64,000 nucleotides of DNA from Actinocatenispora sera (GCF_018324685.1 NZ_AP023354.1:2480001-2544000), one strand, 5' to 3'. Positions 40,818 through 48,980 are shown, counted from the first letter of the stretch. The notes: a model not told the origin generated them from the letters alone. Numbers and translations are program-made.

Positions 40818-41042
40818 TCAGCAGCGGCGGCGGACGATGATGCGGTCGAGCCAGACCATGACCCGGCCGGCGTTGCCGTCGCGCCAGGTGCCGACCAGGT
40901 AGACCCAACCCGGCGACTCGCACCGCTCGGTCCAGCGCACCGTCAGCACGTCGGTGCCGACTGCGAGCGGCGCGACGGCCGGGCTGATCGGTACCTGGTC
41001 GCCGGGCAGCGGCAGCACTCCCGTGGCGTACACGGCGCTCAT
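40818..41042 (-). CDS. small hypothetical protein, last gene of a five-gene mini-operon
   Basis: A 74-residue protein, beta-rich by composition, with V-G-T-D-V-L-T-V-R-W-T-E-R and a basic end I-I-V-R-R-R-C. No signal peptide or known motif is seen. Its ATG overlaps the stop of the preceding gene by 4 bp (ATGA), which argues that it is real and translated by coupling. Its role can only be guessed from the cassette, see 41654-41767. Confidence 0.6.
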   Translation of the reverse strand: MSAVYATGVLPLPGDQVPISPAVAPLAVGTDVLTVRWTERCESPGWVYLVGTWRDGNAGRVMVWLDRIIVRRRC

Positions 41043-41254
41043 CCGTTGCCCCACACCGGATCCGGCAGCTCGCGCAGCCGCGCGACGGGGACCAGGAAGC
41101 TGCGTTCGACGACCGCGTACCCGTCGAGCAGGTAGCCGTCGAGCCACACGTACCCGTCGATGCCCGGCTCGCGCACGGCGAGCACCCGGTACGGCAGGTC
41201 CGGCAGCCACGCCGGCAGGCCGAGCAGGTCGCCGACCCGTGGCCGCCGCTCCAT
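41039..41254 (-). CDS. small hypothetical protein, fourth gene of the mini-operon
   Basis: A 71-residue protein starting M-E-R-R-P-R-V-G-D-L-L-G-L-P. It has an SH3-like or KOW-like beta pattern with Y-R-V-L-A-V-R-E-P and Y-V-W-L-D-G-Y-L-L-D-G-Y. Start and stop overlap both neighbours (TGATG before, ATGA after). The phrase R-V-G-D-L near the start also fits small phage- or plasmid-borne DNA-handling proteins, but I cannot support a function. Confidence 0.6.
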   Translation of the reverse strand: MERRPRVGDLLGLPAWLPDLPYRVLAVREPGIDGYVWLDGYLLDGYAVVERSFLVPVARLRELPDPVWGNG

Positions 41255-41433
41255 CAGCGCCGCCACGCGGCCACCCGCGCACCGTCGAGCCGTTCGACCA
41301 GCCCCGGCGGTACCCAGGTGACGCCGCCGTGGATGTCGATGATCTCGACCAGCCGCTCGTGATGCAGGTACGCCTCGGCCACGGTGACGATGCGGCCGCC
41401 GATGAGCGCCAGGTCGCCGGGGATCACGACCAT
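41254..41433 (-). CDS. small hypothetical protein, third gene of the mini-operon
   Basis: A 59-residue protein, M-V-V-I-P-G-D-L-A-L-I-G-G-R-I-V-T-V then I-I-D-I-H-G-G-V-T-W-V-P-P. The alternating hydrophobic pattern suggests a small beta-barrel, like the next gene product, so the two may be related. It overlaps its upstream neighbour by 10 bp and its downstream neighbour by 1 bp. Confidence 0.6.
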   Translation of the reverse strand: MVVIPGDLALIGGRIVTVAEAYLHHERLVEIIDIHGGVTWVPPGLVERLDGARVAAWRR

Positions 41434-41657
41434 GGGGCACCACCCCGCCCGGAGGCGTGGACCGGCACCCGCTCGCGACGGTGTGCGGCCAGCTGCTGCG
41501 CCTGGTGGTACGGGTCGCGCACCGGCGTGGCGGTCCGGCGTGCCTGGTCGATCCGCTCGTCGCGCCGATCGAGCAGGTACGCGAGGACGACGGTGATCGC
41601 CACCACGGTGGCGACGAACGCGGTGCCGAGCACGGCCGCGTACGTGATGGCGTTCAT
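41424..41657 (-). CDS. small single-pass membrane protein, second gene of the mini-operon
   Basis: A 77-residue protein with one strong membrane helix (about residues 5-29: V-L-G-T-A-F-V-A-T-V-V-A-I-T-V-V-L) followed by L-D-R-R-D-E-R-I and a basic, hydrophilic cytoplasmic tail. It is the only membrane component of the cassette. ATG 41657 overlaps the stop of the first gene by 4 bp. It resembles the small Spd-like or Kil-like membrane proteins of actinobacterial mobile elements only in general layout. Confidence 0.65.
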   Translation of the reverse strand: MNAITYAAVLGTAFVATVVAITVVLAYLLDRRDERIDQARRTATPVRDPYHQAQQLAAHRRERVPVHASGRGGAPWS

Positions 41658-41767
41658 CGCCACCACCCGTCCGGATCGACCGGCCGCGCCGCAACCTCGT
41701 CGCGCCACGCGTCGATGCGTGACCAGAGCTGTTTCAGCGCATGGACTGTACTTTGTAGTAGCTGCAT
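41654..41767 (-). CDS. 37-residue peptide, first gene of a five-gene overlapping mini-operon
   Basis: A very short gene encoding an amphipathic peptide with L-K-Q-L-W-S-R-I-D-A-W-R-D-E-V and a W-W-R end. GGAGG 7 nt before ATG 41767 is a strong ribosome site, the only good one in the cassette, and every later gene overlaps its predecessor. Translation of all five genes (37, 77, 59, 71 and 74 residues) is therefore probably coupled to this one. The cassette is divergent from the XRE/DUF5753 regulator and DUF397 gene. This is the layout of a controlled accessory module, perhaps from a mobile element (inference). Confidence 0.55.
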   Translation of the reverse strand: MQLLQSTVHALKQLWSRIDAWRDEVAARPVDPDGWWR

Positions 41768-41974
41768 CGGAATGCCTCCAGCTGACGATGCGGCGGGGGC
41801 GCGATGCGGAGCTTGCCGGCCATGCATCGCGCCCTTCCTCGTGACCCACCGGGTACGGCGGTGGGCCGCCTTCTGTCGAGACCAGCACGGGCGTTCCCCG
41901 GTGCATCTCACGTTCCGTGCTCGATGGGACACCCCGCGGTCTCCGACAAGAGCATCCTGAACCTATCCCCCGAA

Positions 41975-41991
41975 ATCCGCAAGAGGCGGAT
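41975..41991. promoter_or_regulatory. dyad ATCCGC-N5-GCGGAT between mini-operon and XRE gene
   Basis: A perfect 6-bp dyad lies about 60 bp before the regulator start, with TATTGAT immediately after. The 285-bp divergent gap also holds the mini-operon promoter. It is a candidate operator for the XRE protein. Confidence 0.4.
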
Positions 41992-42052
41992 ATTGATCGG
42001 CGAGTCGCGCGAGGCGGTTGCTGATCGGCCGGTTGGGGACGAGACTGCCCAC

Positions 42053-42931
42053 ATGGTGCAAAGGAAGAACCCGACCGCGAAGCGTCGAGTGGTTGCTGCG
42101 GCGCTCAAGGAGTTCCGAGAGCGGCTCGGCCTGAAGCCCGCCGAAGTAGCAAAGCGTGTCAACCACGACGCCTCGTGGCTGGCCAGGATCGAACGCGCCG
42201 AGATCCGCGCGCACCCCGACGCGGTCACGCGGCTGTTGGACCTCTACCAGGTCACGGGCGCGCAGGCGGATGCGGTACTGGACCTTGCTGCGAGCGCCGG
42301 TTCTCGCGGTTGGTGGCACGTCTACACGCGAGCAATGCCGGAGTGGTTCGGCAAGTTCATTGGCTTGGAGGGCGCCGCATCGATCATCCGCAACTTCGAG
42401 AACGGCGTGATGCCGGGCCTCCTTCAAACCGAGGACTATGCCCGGGCCGTGATGCAGGCGGTTCCGTTGCCCGGTCAGCCTACGGATATAGACCGGTTCG
42501 TGAAGCTACGCATGGAACGGCAAGAGTTGCTGACGGCGGAGCAGCCTCCGCAACTGCGCTTCATCCTCGACGAATCCGTGGTGCGCCGGCCGATCGGCGG
42601 TCCCGACGTGCTGCGGAACCAGCTGGAACGCATCCTTGACCTGACTGCGGAGCACTTGCACATCAAGGTGATGATCTTGCCCTTCGACGCTGGGGCTCAC
42701 GCAGGCGTCGATGGCCCGTTCATCCTCCTGGACTTCCCCGCGGCGCCGGCCGGGCTGCCTGACACCTCGGACCCGCGCGTCGTCTACATCGACAACTTGG
42801 TGAGCGCACTGTATTTGGAGGAGTCCGATCAAGTCATGCGATACAGCGCGGCATGGGACAGTCTGTGCAACCAGGCGCTCTCCACCAATGACTCGCGGGA
42901 GCTGATGCGTAAGCTCGCGGAGGACCTGTAG
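42053..42931 (+). CDS. XRE-family regulator with DUF5753 domain (Scr1/WhiJ-like)
   Basis: A 292-residue protein. The N-terminal helix-turn-helix (about 10-70) has L-K-P-A-E-V-A-K-R-V-N-H-D-A-S-W-L-A-R-I-E-R-A. The long DUF5753 domain has the conserved I-I-R-N-F-E-N-G-V-M-P-G-L-L-Q-T-E-D-Y-A-R and R-M-E-R-Q. Such regulators form a very large actinomycete family paired with DUF397 proteins, some acting in development (whiJ, bldB-like loci) or toxin-antitoxin-like control. ATG 42053 is chosen; an in-frame ATG at 41924 would add 43 weak residues. The DUF397 partner follows after 27 bp. Confidence 0.92.
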   Translation: MVQRKNPTAKRRVVAAALKEFRERLGLKPAEVAKRVNHDASWLARIERAEIRAHPDAVTRLLDLYQVTGAQADAVLDLAASAGSRGWWHVYTRAMPEWFGKFIGLEGAASIIRNFENGVMPGLLQTEDYARAVMQAVPLPGQPTDIDRFVKLRMERQELLTAEQPPQLRFILDESVVRRPIGGPDVLRNQLERILDLTAEHLHIKVMILPFDAGAHAGVDGPFILLDFPAAPAGLPDTSDPRVVYIDNLVSALYLEESDQVMRYSAAWDSLCNQALSTNDSRELMRKLAEDL

Positions 42932-42958
42932 ATCCGCGAGGCAGAAAGGAGGCGCGGG

Positions 42959-43153
42959 ATGTCTCTGCCAGACCTGGCCCGCGCCCACTGGCGCAAGAGT
43001 AGCCGATCTGGAAGCAACGGAGCCTGCGTTGAGGTCGCCGGCAACCTGCCCATGATTGTCGCTATCCGAGACAGCAAGGACCCGTGCGGTCCAGTGCTCG
43101 TCGTCGGCACGGCAGCCTTCCGGGCATTTGCGGAGTCCGTGAAGTCGCTCTGA
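42959..43153 (+). CDS. DUF397 protein, partner of the XRE/DUF5753 regulator
   Basis: A 64-residue protein with the family pattern W-R-K-S-S-R-S-G-S-N-G-A-C-V-E-V-A near the start, V-A-I-R-D-S-K-D-P in the middle and A-F-x-A-F at the end. DUF397 proteins are encoded beside XRE/DUF5753 regulators, and the pair can behave like antitoxin and toxin or like anti-regulator and regulator. AAGGAGG 6 nt before ATG 42959 is optimal. A perfect 14-bp terminator starts 4 bp after the stop. Confidence 0.93.
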   Translation: MSLPDLARAHWRKSSRSGSNGACVEVAGNLPMIVAIRDSKDPCGPVLVVGTAAFRAFAESVKSL

Positions 43154-43157
43154 GACA

Positions 43158-43190
43158 GCGAAGCGGCCCTGGTCGTCAGGGCCGCTTCGC
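43158..43190. terminator. 14-bp perfect hairpin after DUF397 gene
   Basis: GCGAAGCGGCCCTG pairs with CAGGGCCGCTTCGC around GTCGT, followed by TTGCG. It is shared with the convergent gene ending at 43220. Confidence 0.85.
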
Positions 43191-43219
43191 TTGCGGCGCA
43201 AGGAGAAGCCGTTCGCCGG

Positions 43220-43450
43220 TCAGCGAGTGGTGGGTGGGTCGCCGGCGGGTGGCCGGGGGATCTCCTGCTGGGCCTCGGCCTCGATGACGAAGCGGAACTC
43301 GCGGGCGTTGGGGTGCCAGATCTCCTCGGCGGGACCCATCAGCGCGCCGCCGACGCCGCGCCGCCTCGCCCACCCGGCGAGCCGCATCAGCAGCCAGGCG
43401 GCGCCGCCGGCGACCACGGCCAGTACCGCGAATCCGATCAGGTCCACCAT
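43220..43450 (-). CDS. small single-pass membrane protein, function unknown
   Basis: A 76-residue protein with one N-terminal helix (about residues 3-25), then R-L-A-G-W-A-R-R-R and a soluble tail with E-I-W-H-P-N-A-R-E-F-R-F-V-I-E-A-E. I do not recognise it. TAGGCT on the minus strand, 6 nt before ATG 43450, fits the leaderless promoter pattern of this window and supports it as a real gene. Confidence 0.7.
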   Translation of the reverse strand: MVDLIGFAVLAVVAGGAAWLLMRLAGWARRRGVGGALMGPAEEIWHPNAREFRFVIEAEAQQEIPRPPAGDPPTTR

Positions 43451-43571
43451 CCGTCGAGCCTAACCGGTGGCCCGATCGGAGGCGCCCGGTAGCTTCCGAG
43501 CACGCATCAGCGTCCGGGCGGGTAGCGCCCGGGGAGCCGGCCGCTCCGCGGGCTGGCGATACGGTCCAGCC

Positions 43572-43904
43572 ATGACCGTCGCGCGCTCGTTGTTGCTGTT
43601 CGTGCTGGCGGCGCTCGCCGAGATCGGCGGCGCCTGGCTGGTGTGGCAGGGCTGGCGGGAACACCGTGGCGTGCTGTGGATCGCCGGCGGGATCATCGCG
43701 CTCGGCTGCTACGGGTTCGTCGCCACGTTCCAGCCCGACCCGCATTTCGGCCGCATCCTCGCCGCGTACGGCGGGATCTTCGTCGCGGGCTCGCTCGCCT
43801 GGGGCATGGTGGTCGACCGGTTCCGGCCGGACCGGTGGGACCTGATCGGCGCCGGCATCTGCCTCGTCGGCGTCGCGGTCATCATGTACATGCCCCGCCG
43901 CTGA
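43572..43904 (+). CDS. YnfA-family (UPF0060) membrane protein
   Basis: A 110-residue protein with four membrane helices and the family marks [28 protein letters not shown] and D-x-x-G-A-G-I-C-L-x-G-V-A-V-I. YnfA proteins are small transporter-like proteins related to SMR/EamA exporters; their native role is unsettled. TACGGT at 43560-43565, 6 nt before ATG 43572, suggests leaderless transcription. A hairpin (43927-43960) separates it from the convergent methyltransferase. Confidence 0.92.
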   Translation: MTVARSLLLFVLAALAEIGGAWLVWQGWREHRGVLWIAGGIIALGCYGFVATFQPDPHFGRILAAYGGIFVAGSLAWGMVVDRFRPDRWDLIGAGICLVGVAVIMYMPRR

Positions 43905-43926
43905 GCCGCGCGCCTCCCCGGAGACG

Positions 43927-43960
43927 CCGGTGCCCGGCCACCGTGGCGGCCGGGCACCGG
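43927..43960. terminator. 13-bp perfect hairpin between convergent genes
   Basis: CCGGTGCCCGGCC pairs with GGCCGGGCACCGG around an 8-nt loop; usable in both directions. Confidence 0.8.
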
Positions 43961-43977
43961 ATGATCGTGGCGGTGGA

Positions 43978-44760
43978 TCACGCCGGGTAGATCTTGCGGG
44001 CCAGCCAGCGGCGACCGCGCTTGATGTTGTCGCCGAGCTTGCCCGAGTCGGGAAGCCGCGTGTACTCGACCATCTTCTGCCCGTTCGGGTGGCCCCAGTC
44101 GCCGATGTAGCGGAACTTCCAGGCACCGAAGCCGGCCACCCACTGCAGGTCGGAACGGAAGTACCAGAAGACGTTCTGCTCGCTCAGCAGCGGCCGCCCG
44201 CCCTTGCGGATCGCGGTGATCTTGTCGAGCCGGGTACCCGGCGGCTGCTCGAAGAACGTCACGTAGAACTTGCCGCCGGGGCGCATCACCCGGGAGACGC
44301 GGTTGAGGCACAGCCGCATGTGGTTGAGCGACACGTGGGTGAACACCGACTGGGCGATCGCATAGTCGAACTTGACGCCGAAGTTCGCGTCGAAGCGGTC
44401 GTTGGCCCGCAGGTTCTCGGTGGGCAGTTTGGCGCGCTGCTCGTCGGTGAGCTCGACCTCGTACCCGGTCTCGATCAGCGACAGGTTGGCGTCGATGCCG
44501 TAGTAGTGGCCGCGCTCCAGCAGATCGACGAAGTGCCGGCCGGCGCGGAACGCGCCGCAGCCCACGTCGAGGAACTTGTGCTGCGGGCGCAGGCCGTGGT
44601 CGGTGAGGAACTCGACCTGGTGCTGGCCGTGCCCGTCCCAGTGGCCACCGATGAACTTGCGGTGCACGCCCTGGGCGATCTGCTCCTCGGTGAACTTCCG
44701 TCCCGAGTAGTCGGGTGTGATGGCACGGTCGGTTTCGACGCGATGTTCGATCACGGTCAT
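43978..44760 (-). CDS. class I SAM-dependent methyltransferase
   Basis: A 260-residue methyltransferase. Motif I is F-L-D-V-G-C-G-A-F-R-A-G (about residues 63-74), next G-I-D-A-N-L-S-L-I, then D-Y-A-I-A-Q-S-V-F-T-H-V and V-M-R-P-G-G-K-F-Y-V-T-F-F. The S-V-F-T-H motif is common in methyltransferases of cell-surface glycan clusters, but no such genes adjoin. The substrate is unknown. It diverges from the alpha-galactosidase gene with 354 bp between them. Confidence 0.87.
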   Translation of the reverse strand: MTVIEHRVETDRAITPDYSGRKFTEEQIAQGVHRKFIGGHWDGHGQHQVEFLTDHGLRPQHKFLDVGCGAFRAGRHFVDLLERGHYYGIDANLSLIETGYEVELTDEQRAKLPTENLRANDRFDANFGVKFDYAIAQSVFTHVSLNHMRLCLNRVSRVMRPGGKFYVTFFEQPPGTRLDKITAIRKGGRPLLSEQNVFWYFRSDLQWVAGFGAWKFRYIGDWGHPNGQKMVEYTRLPDSGKLGDNIKRGRRWLARKIYPA

Positions 44761-45114
44761 CGTTGGGGTCGGCCCTCCCTGTGGACGGTCCGTCCGGACG
44801 CTCGCGCCTTAAGACCGACGTAAGCCTTCGGAGCGGGCCGTGACAACTTGTAGATCTTCTGCCAGATATTCGGTCCACCCTAGGTAACGACGATCTGATG
44901 CGCCAGTGATCGCGCGAGTCCGAGTCGGGTGGGCAGGCACAACACGTCCGAGGTCAGCTCCCGGTTGCCGGCCGTTTCGCTCTTGTGCCGTGCGGTTGTG
45001 TGTGTTTAAGTGCACATACCCAACGTCGCCGCGGCGATAACCACACATACCCCCACACGCTTGATCGTCGTCAGCGGCAGCGGATCCCAGCACCGGTACG
45101 CGAAAGGACGGCTC
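44761..45114. promoter_or_regulatory. divergent promoter region of methyltransferase and alpha-galactosidase genes
   Basis: No gene is seen. TTGTGC (44982-44987), a 17-bp spacer and TTTAAG (45005-45010) form a possible promoter for the alpha-galactosidase. CACATACCC occurs twice in direct orientation, 45013-45021 and 45044-45052, 31 bp apart (three helical turns), placed where an activator or repressor would bind. Confidence 0.4.
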
Positions 45115-47130
45115 ATGCGAAGACTCCTCGCGTTGGCAGCGGTCGCCGCGCTCGCCATCGGCGGTGCCGCCGTCACCGGCACCGTTTCCCATCCGACCGA
45201 GGCGAAAGCCCTGGACAACGGCCTCGCGCTCACCCCACCGATGGGCTTCAACGACTGGAACTCGTTCGGCTGCAACGTCGACGAGCAATTGATCAAACAG
45301 ACCGCCGACTTCTTCGTCACCAGCGGCCTCAAGGACGCCGGTTACGAGTACGTCAACATCGACGACTGCTGGTCGGAGCGGCAGCGCAGCGCCGATGGCC
45401 ACATCGTGCCCGACCCGGTGAAGTTCCCCGACGGGATCAAGGGCACCGCCGACTACGTCCACTCCAAGGGGCTCAAGCTCGGCATCTACTCCAGCGCCGG
45501 CGACAGGACCTGCGCCGGCTACCCGGCGAGCTTCGGCCACGAGACCACCGACGCCAACGACTTCGCCGCCTGGGGCGTCGACTACCTCAAGTACGACAAC
45601 TGCGGCAGCCGGGACACCCCGGAGACCGAGGCCGGCTACATCGACCGGTACTCCCGGATGCGCGACGCGCTCGCCGCCACCGGCCGGCCGATGGTCTACT
45701 CGCTGTGCGAGTGGGGCAACTTCGACCCGGCCAACTGGGCCGGCGACGTCGGCAACCTGTGGCGCACCACCGGCGACATCAGCGACAACTGGAACAGCCT
45801 GAAGAGCATCATCCGCAAGAACATGGACCTGTACGCGGCGGCCAAGCCCGGCGCGTGGAACGACCCGGACATGCTCGAAGTCGGCAACGGCGGGATGACC
45901 GACACCGAGTACCGCACCCACTTCGGCCTCTGGTCGATGATGGCCGCGCCGCTGCTGATCGGCAGCGACCTGCGCGAGGCGACCCCGGCGACGATGGACA
46001 TCCTCGGCAACAAGGAGGTCATCGCGCTCGACCAGGACTCGCTGGGCAAGCAGGCCAAGCCGATCGCCGACGGCAACGGGCACGTGGTGTTCGCCAAGCC
46101 GCTGGCCAACGGTGACGTCGCGGTCGCGCTCTACAACGAGTCCGACAGCGCGGCGACCATCTCCACCAGCGCCAGCGCGGCCGGGCTGCCCTTCGCTGCC
46201 GCGTACAAGCTGCGCGACGTCTGGCAGCACAGCAACACCGAGAGCGCCGGCACCATCAGCGCCTCGGTGCCCGCGCACGGCACGGCCATCTACCGGGTCT
46301 CGGTCGACCACGACTGGGCCTCGTACCCGCCGAACACGTCCGCCGGTGTCGACGCCGGGGCCGTCTACCCCGGTGCCCCGGCCGCGATCGTGACCCCCGG
46401 CAAGGCCGCCGCGGTGACCACATCGGTCGCCAACAACGGCCGCGTCGCGGTCACCTCGGTACGGGCCAGCCTGACCGGTCCGGACGGCTGGCAGGTCAAG
46501 GCCACCTCGGGTACCTCCGCGGACGCGCTGCCCGGCGGCCGGTCGCTCGACACCACCTGGCAGGTCACGCCGCCAGCCGACGTCGAACCCGGCACGTACG
46601 CGCTGAAGCTGCACGGCAGCTACTGGTGGAACGAGCACAAGTACAGCGCGGACGGGACGACCTCGGTCATGATCGGCGTCGCGCCCGCCGCCGGGACGCA
46701 CTACCTCAGCGACCTGGACTGGCTGTCCGCGAGTAACGACTGGGGTCCGGTCGAACGCGACTCCAGCAACGGCGAGACCGCCGCCGGTGACGGGCACACC
46801 ATCACCATCAACGGCGCCACCTACGCCAAGGGGCTCGGCACCAACGCGCCCGCGACCATCACGTACTTCCTCGGCGGTACCTGCACGGCGTTGAACACCG
46901 ACGTCGGCATCGACGACGAGAAGGACGGCAGCGTCGCGAACGCGTCGTTCGAGATCTGGGTGGACGGCACCAAGGTCGCCGACTCGGGTCCGATGACCGC
47001 CGCCGACGCGGCAAGGACGCTGACCGCCGACCTGACCGGTGCGCACGTCGTACAGCTGGTCGCGAACAACCAGGGCGACTCCAACTCCGACCACACCGAC
47101 TGGGCCGGCGCCGCCATCACCTGCTCCTGA
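45115..47130 (+). CDS. secreted GH27 alpha-galactosidase with NPCBM-type carbohydrate-binding domain
   Basis: A 671-residue exported glycosidase: signal peptide (about 1-35), GH27 barrel (about 40-310), beta-sandwich (about 315-400), a NEW3-like beta domain (about 415-515) and a C-terminal NPCBM domain (about 525-671). The barrel has the family start L-T-P-P-M-G-F-N-D-W-N-S-F, nucleophile D161 in K-Y-D-N-C-G and acid/base D250 in W-N-D-P-D-M-L. It should release terminal alpha-galactose from galactosides or galactomannan outside the cell. AAAGGA precedes ATG 45115. It ends convergently with galE across a 14-bp hairpin. Confidence 0.93.
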   Translation: MRRLLALAAVAALAIGGAAVTGTVSHPTEAKALDNGLALTPPMGFNDWNSFGCNVDEQLIKQTADFFVTSGLKDAGYEYVNIDDCWSERQRSADGHIVPDPVKFPDGIKGTADYVHSKGLKLGIYSSAGDRTCAGYPASFGHETTDANDFAAWGVDYLKYDNCGSRDTPETEAGYIDRYSRMRDALAATGRPMVYSLCEWGNFDPANWAGDVGNLWRTTGDISDNWNSLKSIIRKNMDLYAAAKPGAWNDPDMLEVGNGGMTDTEYRTHFGLWSMMAAPLLIGSDLREATPATMDILGNKEVIALDQDSLGKQAKPIADGNGHVVFAKPLANGDVAVALYNESDSAATISTSASAAGLPFAAAYKLRDVWQHSNTESAGTISASVPAHGTAIYRVSVDHDWASYPPNTSAGVDAGAVYPGAPAAIVTPGKAAAVTTSVANNGRVAVTSVRASLTGPDGWQVKATSGTSADALPGGRSLDTTWQVTPPADVEPGTYALKLHGSYWWNEHKYSADGTTSVMIGVAPAAGTHYLSDLDWLSASNDWGPVERDSSNGETAAGDGHTITINGATYAKGLGTNAPATITYFLGGTCTALNTDVGIDDEKDGSVANASFEIWVDGTKVADSGPMTAADAARTLTADLTGAHVVQLVANNQGDSNSDHTDWAGAAITCS

Positions 47131-47152
47131 CCTTCTCCTCGACCGGAACACC

Positions 47153-47188
47153 CGAGCGCCGGCGGGCTCCCACACCCGCCGGCGCTCG
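47153..47188. terminator. 14-bp perfect hairpin between alpha-galactosidase and galE
   Basis: CGAGCGCCGGCGGG pairs with CCCGCCGGCGCTCG around an 8-nt loop, midway between the two convergent stops. Confidence 0.85.
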
Positions 47189-47197
47189 GCCGTCCGC

Positions 47198-48175
47198 TCA
47201 GCGCGACCGGTCCTGCCCGAACGCCCACGCGTCGCCGATGATGTCCCGCAACGCGGGCCGCTGCGGCTGCCAGCCGAGCTCCGCGATCGCCTTCGCCGAC
47301 GAGGCGACCTGGGCGACGATGTCACCGGGCCGGCGGGCGGACCGGACCACCGGCACCGGGTGCCCGGTCACGTCCCGTACCGCCTGGATCACCTCGAGGT
47401 TGGAGTAGCCGGCGCCGTTGCCGAGGTTGTAGATGCGGTGTTCTCCCGGCTGCAGCGCCGCCAACGCGAGCAGGTGCGCGCTGGCCAGGTCGGCCACGTG
47501 GATGTAGTCGCGCACGCAGGTCCCGTCGGGCGTGTCGTAGTCGTCGCCGTACAGCGCGAGGGTGTCCCGCTCGCCGGCGGCGACCTGTAGGACGATCGGG
47601 ATCAGGTGCGACTCCGGGTCGTGCTGCTCGCCGCACGACCTGCCGTCCGGCCGCAGCAACGCACCCGCAGCGTTGAAGTAGCGCAGCGAGGTGGCGGCCA
47701 GCCCCCAGGCGGCGCAGTAGCCCGGCAGCATCAGATCGACCGCCGCCTTCGTCGCCGCATAGGGGTTCAGCGGAGCGAGCCCGGCGGTCTCGGTGATCGG
47801 ATGCTGGTCGGTGTTGCCGTGCACGGTGCCGGTCGAGGAGAAGATCAGCCGGCCGACCCCGTGCCGGTGCATTGCGTCCAGCAGGCGCAGGGTGCCGCCG
47901 ACGTTGTTCTCCCAGTACCGGTCGGGCTGGGTCACGCTCTCCGCGACCTCGATGAACCCGGCGAAGTGCAGCACCGCGTCGAAGTCGCCGGCACCGAGCA
48001 CGTCGTCGGCGGCATCCTGCACCCGCCCCTTGACGAAGGTGGTGCCGTCCGGCACCGCAGACTCGTGCCCGGAGGACAGGTCGTCCAGCACGGTGACCTC
48101 GTGCCCCGCCTCCACCAGCAGCGTCGTCACGGTCGACCCGATGTAGCCGGCCCCGCCGGTCACCAGCAGCTTCAT
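47198..48175 (-). CDS. galE: UDP-glucose 4-epimerase
   Basis: A 325-residue extended SDR. The NAD site is V-T-G-G-A-G-Y-I-G-S (residues 5-14), D-D-L-S-S-G binds the ribose, S-S-T-G-T-V-H-G supplies the catalytic serine/threonine region and Y139/K143 in P-Y-A-A-T-K complete the triad. R-Y-F-N-A-A-G and R-D-Y-I-H-V follow as in GalE. It interconverts UDP-galactose and UDP-glucose in the cytoplasm for galactose catabolism and surface sugars. I take ATG 48175, directly before the fold, rather than the longer frame to 48217. The maf gene lies 29 bp upstream on the same strand. Confidence 0.93.
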   Translation of the reverse strand: MKLLVTGGAGYIGSTVTTLLVEAGHEVTVLDDLSSGHESAVPDGTTFVKGRVQDAADDVLGAGDFDAVLHFAGFIEVAESVTQPDRYWENNVGGTLRLLDAMHRHGVGRLIFSSTGTVHGNTDQHPITETAGLAPLNPYAATKAAVDLMLPGYCAAWGLAATSLRYFNAAGALLRPDGRSCGEQHDPESHLIPIVLQVAAGERDTLALYGDDYDTPDGTCVRDYIHVADLASAHLLALAALQPGEHRIYNLGNGAGYSNLEVIQAVRDVTGHPVPVVRSARRPGDIVAQVASSAKAIAELGWQPQRPALRDIIGDAWAFGQDRSR

Positions 48176-48204
48176 CCGAACCCCTCGGTCTGTCGTCGCG
48201 GACC

Positions 48205-48810
48205 TCACCGTCGCCACAGGTCGGTGATCGGGATGTCGAGGTCGGCCAGCAGGCTACGCAGCAGCGGCAGGGAGACGCCGACCACGGTGCCGGGATCACC
48301 GTCCACACCGGACACGAACGGCCCGCCGCGGCCGTCGATGGTGAACGCGCCGGCCACCTGCAGCGGCTCCCCGGTCGCCACGTACGCCTCGATCTCGGCG
48401 TCGGTGACCTCGGCGAACCGTACCGTCGTGGACGCGACCGCGCCGACGGCGGCGTCGTTGCGGGTGTCGACGAGCCAGTGGCCGGTGTGCAGCACGCCGC
48501 TGCGGCCGCGCATCCGCCGCCAGCGCGCGATCGCGTCGCCCGGGCCGCTCGGCTTGCCCCACGTCTGGTGCTCGAACTCCAGTACCGAGTCGCAGCCGAG
48601 CACCACCGCGCCGGCGGCGGCGTCGCGGCCGGCGACCGCCTCGCACTTGTGCCGGGCCAGGACGCCGGCGAGCGCGGCGGTGTCGGCCGCCCGTACCGCC
48701 GACTCGTCCACGCCGCTGACGATCACCTCGGGGTCGAGCCCGGCCGCGCGCAGCGACGCCAGCCGAGCCGGACTCTGCGACGCGAGCACGAACCGCACCT
48801 GATCAGCCAT
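48205..48810 (-). CDS. maf: Maf-family nucleoside triphosphate pyrophosphatase
   Basis: A 201-residue Maf-like protein. F-V-L-A-S-Q-S-P-A-R-L (residues 7-17), the acidic V-D-E-S-A-V, L-G-C-D-S-V-L-E and V-A-G-A-F-T-I-D-G-R-G-G are the conserved blocks. The catalytic aspartate is in G-C-D-S. The enzymes hydrolyse modified or normal (d)NTPs to monophosphates. TAGACA 6 nt before ATG 48810 fits the leaderless pattern. In many actinobacteria maf adjoins the acyl-CoA carboxylase genes; here they lie 10 kb away. Confidence 0.9.
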   Translation of the reverse strand: MADQVRFVLASQSPARLASLRAAGLDPEVIVSGVDESAVRAADTAALAGVLARHKCEAVAGRDAAAGAVVLGCDSVLEFEHQTWGKPSGPGDAIARWRRMRGRSGVLHTGHWLVDTRNDAAVGAVASTTVRFAEVTDAEIEAYVATGEPLQVAGAFTIDGRGGPFVSGVDGDPGTVVGVSLPLLRSLLADLDIPITDLWRR

Positions 48811-48980
48811 GCCGCCTGTCTACCCGATCGGGCGGTGGCAGGCCTGGCCGGGGGTGCACGGATTTCGCGGTTCCGCCCGGTCGATAGGGGAATGCGCCCT
48901 AGGATCGGGCGCGAGGTCCCGACCGTCGTTTCGGCCGGAATTTCCACATCGGACACGACGGAACCGCGGAGGCCGACGTC

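Noticed and set aside
44809-47325. Very long antisense frames opposite real genes (also 13033-14688, 53491-55890, 57804-60365 and 61005-63245)
   Set aside because: Mirror frames of genes with recognisable families; no ribosome sites or motifs.
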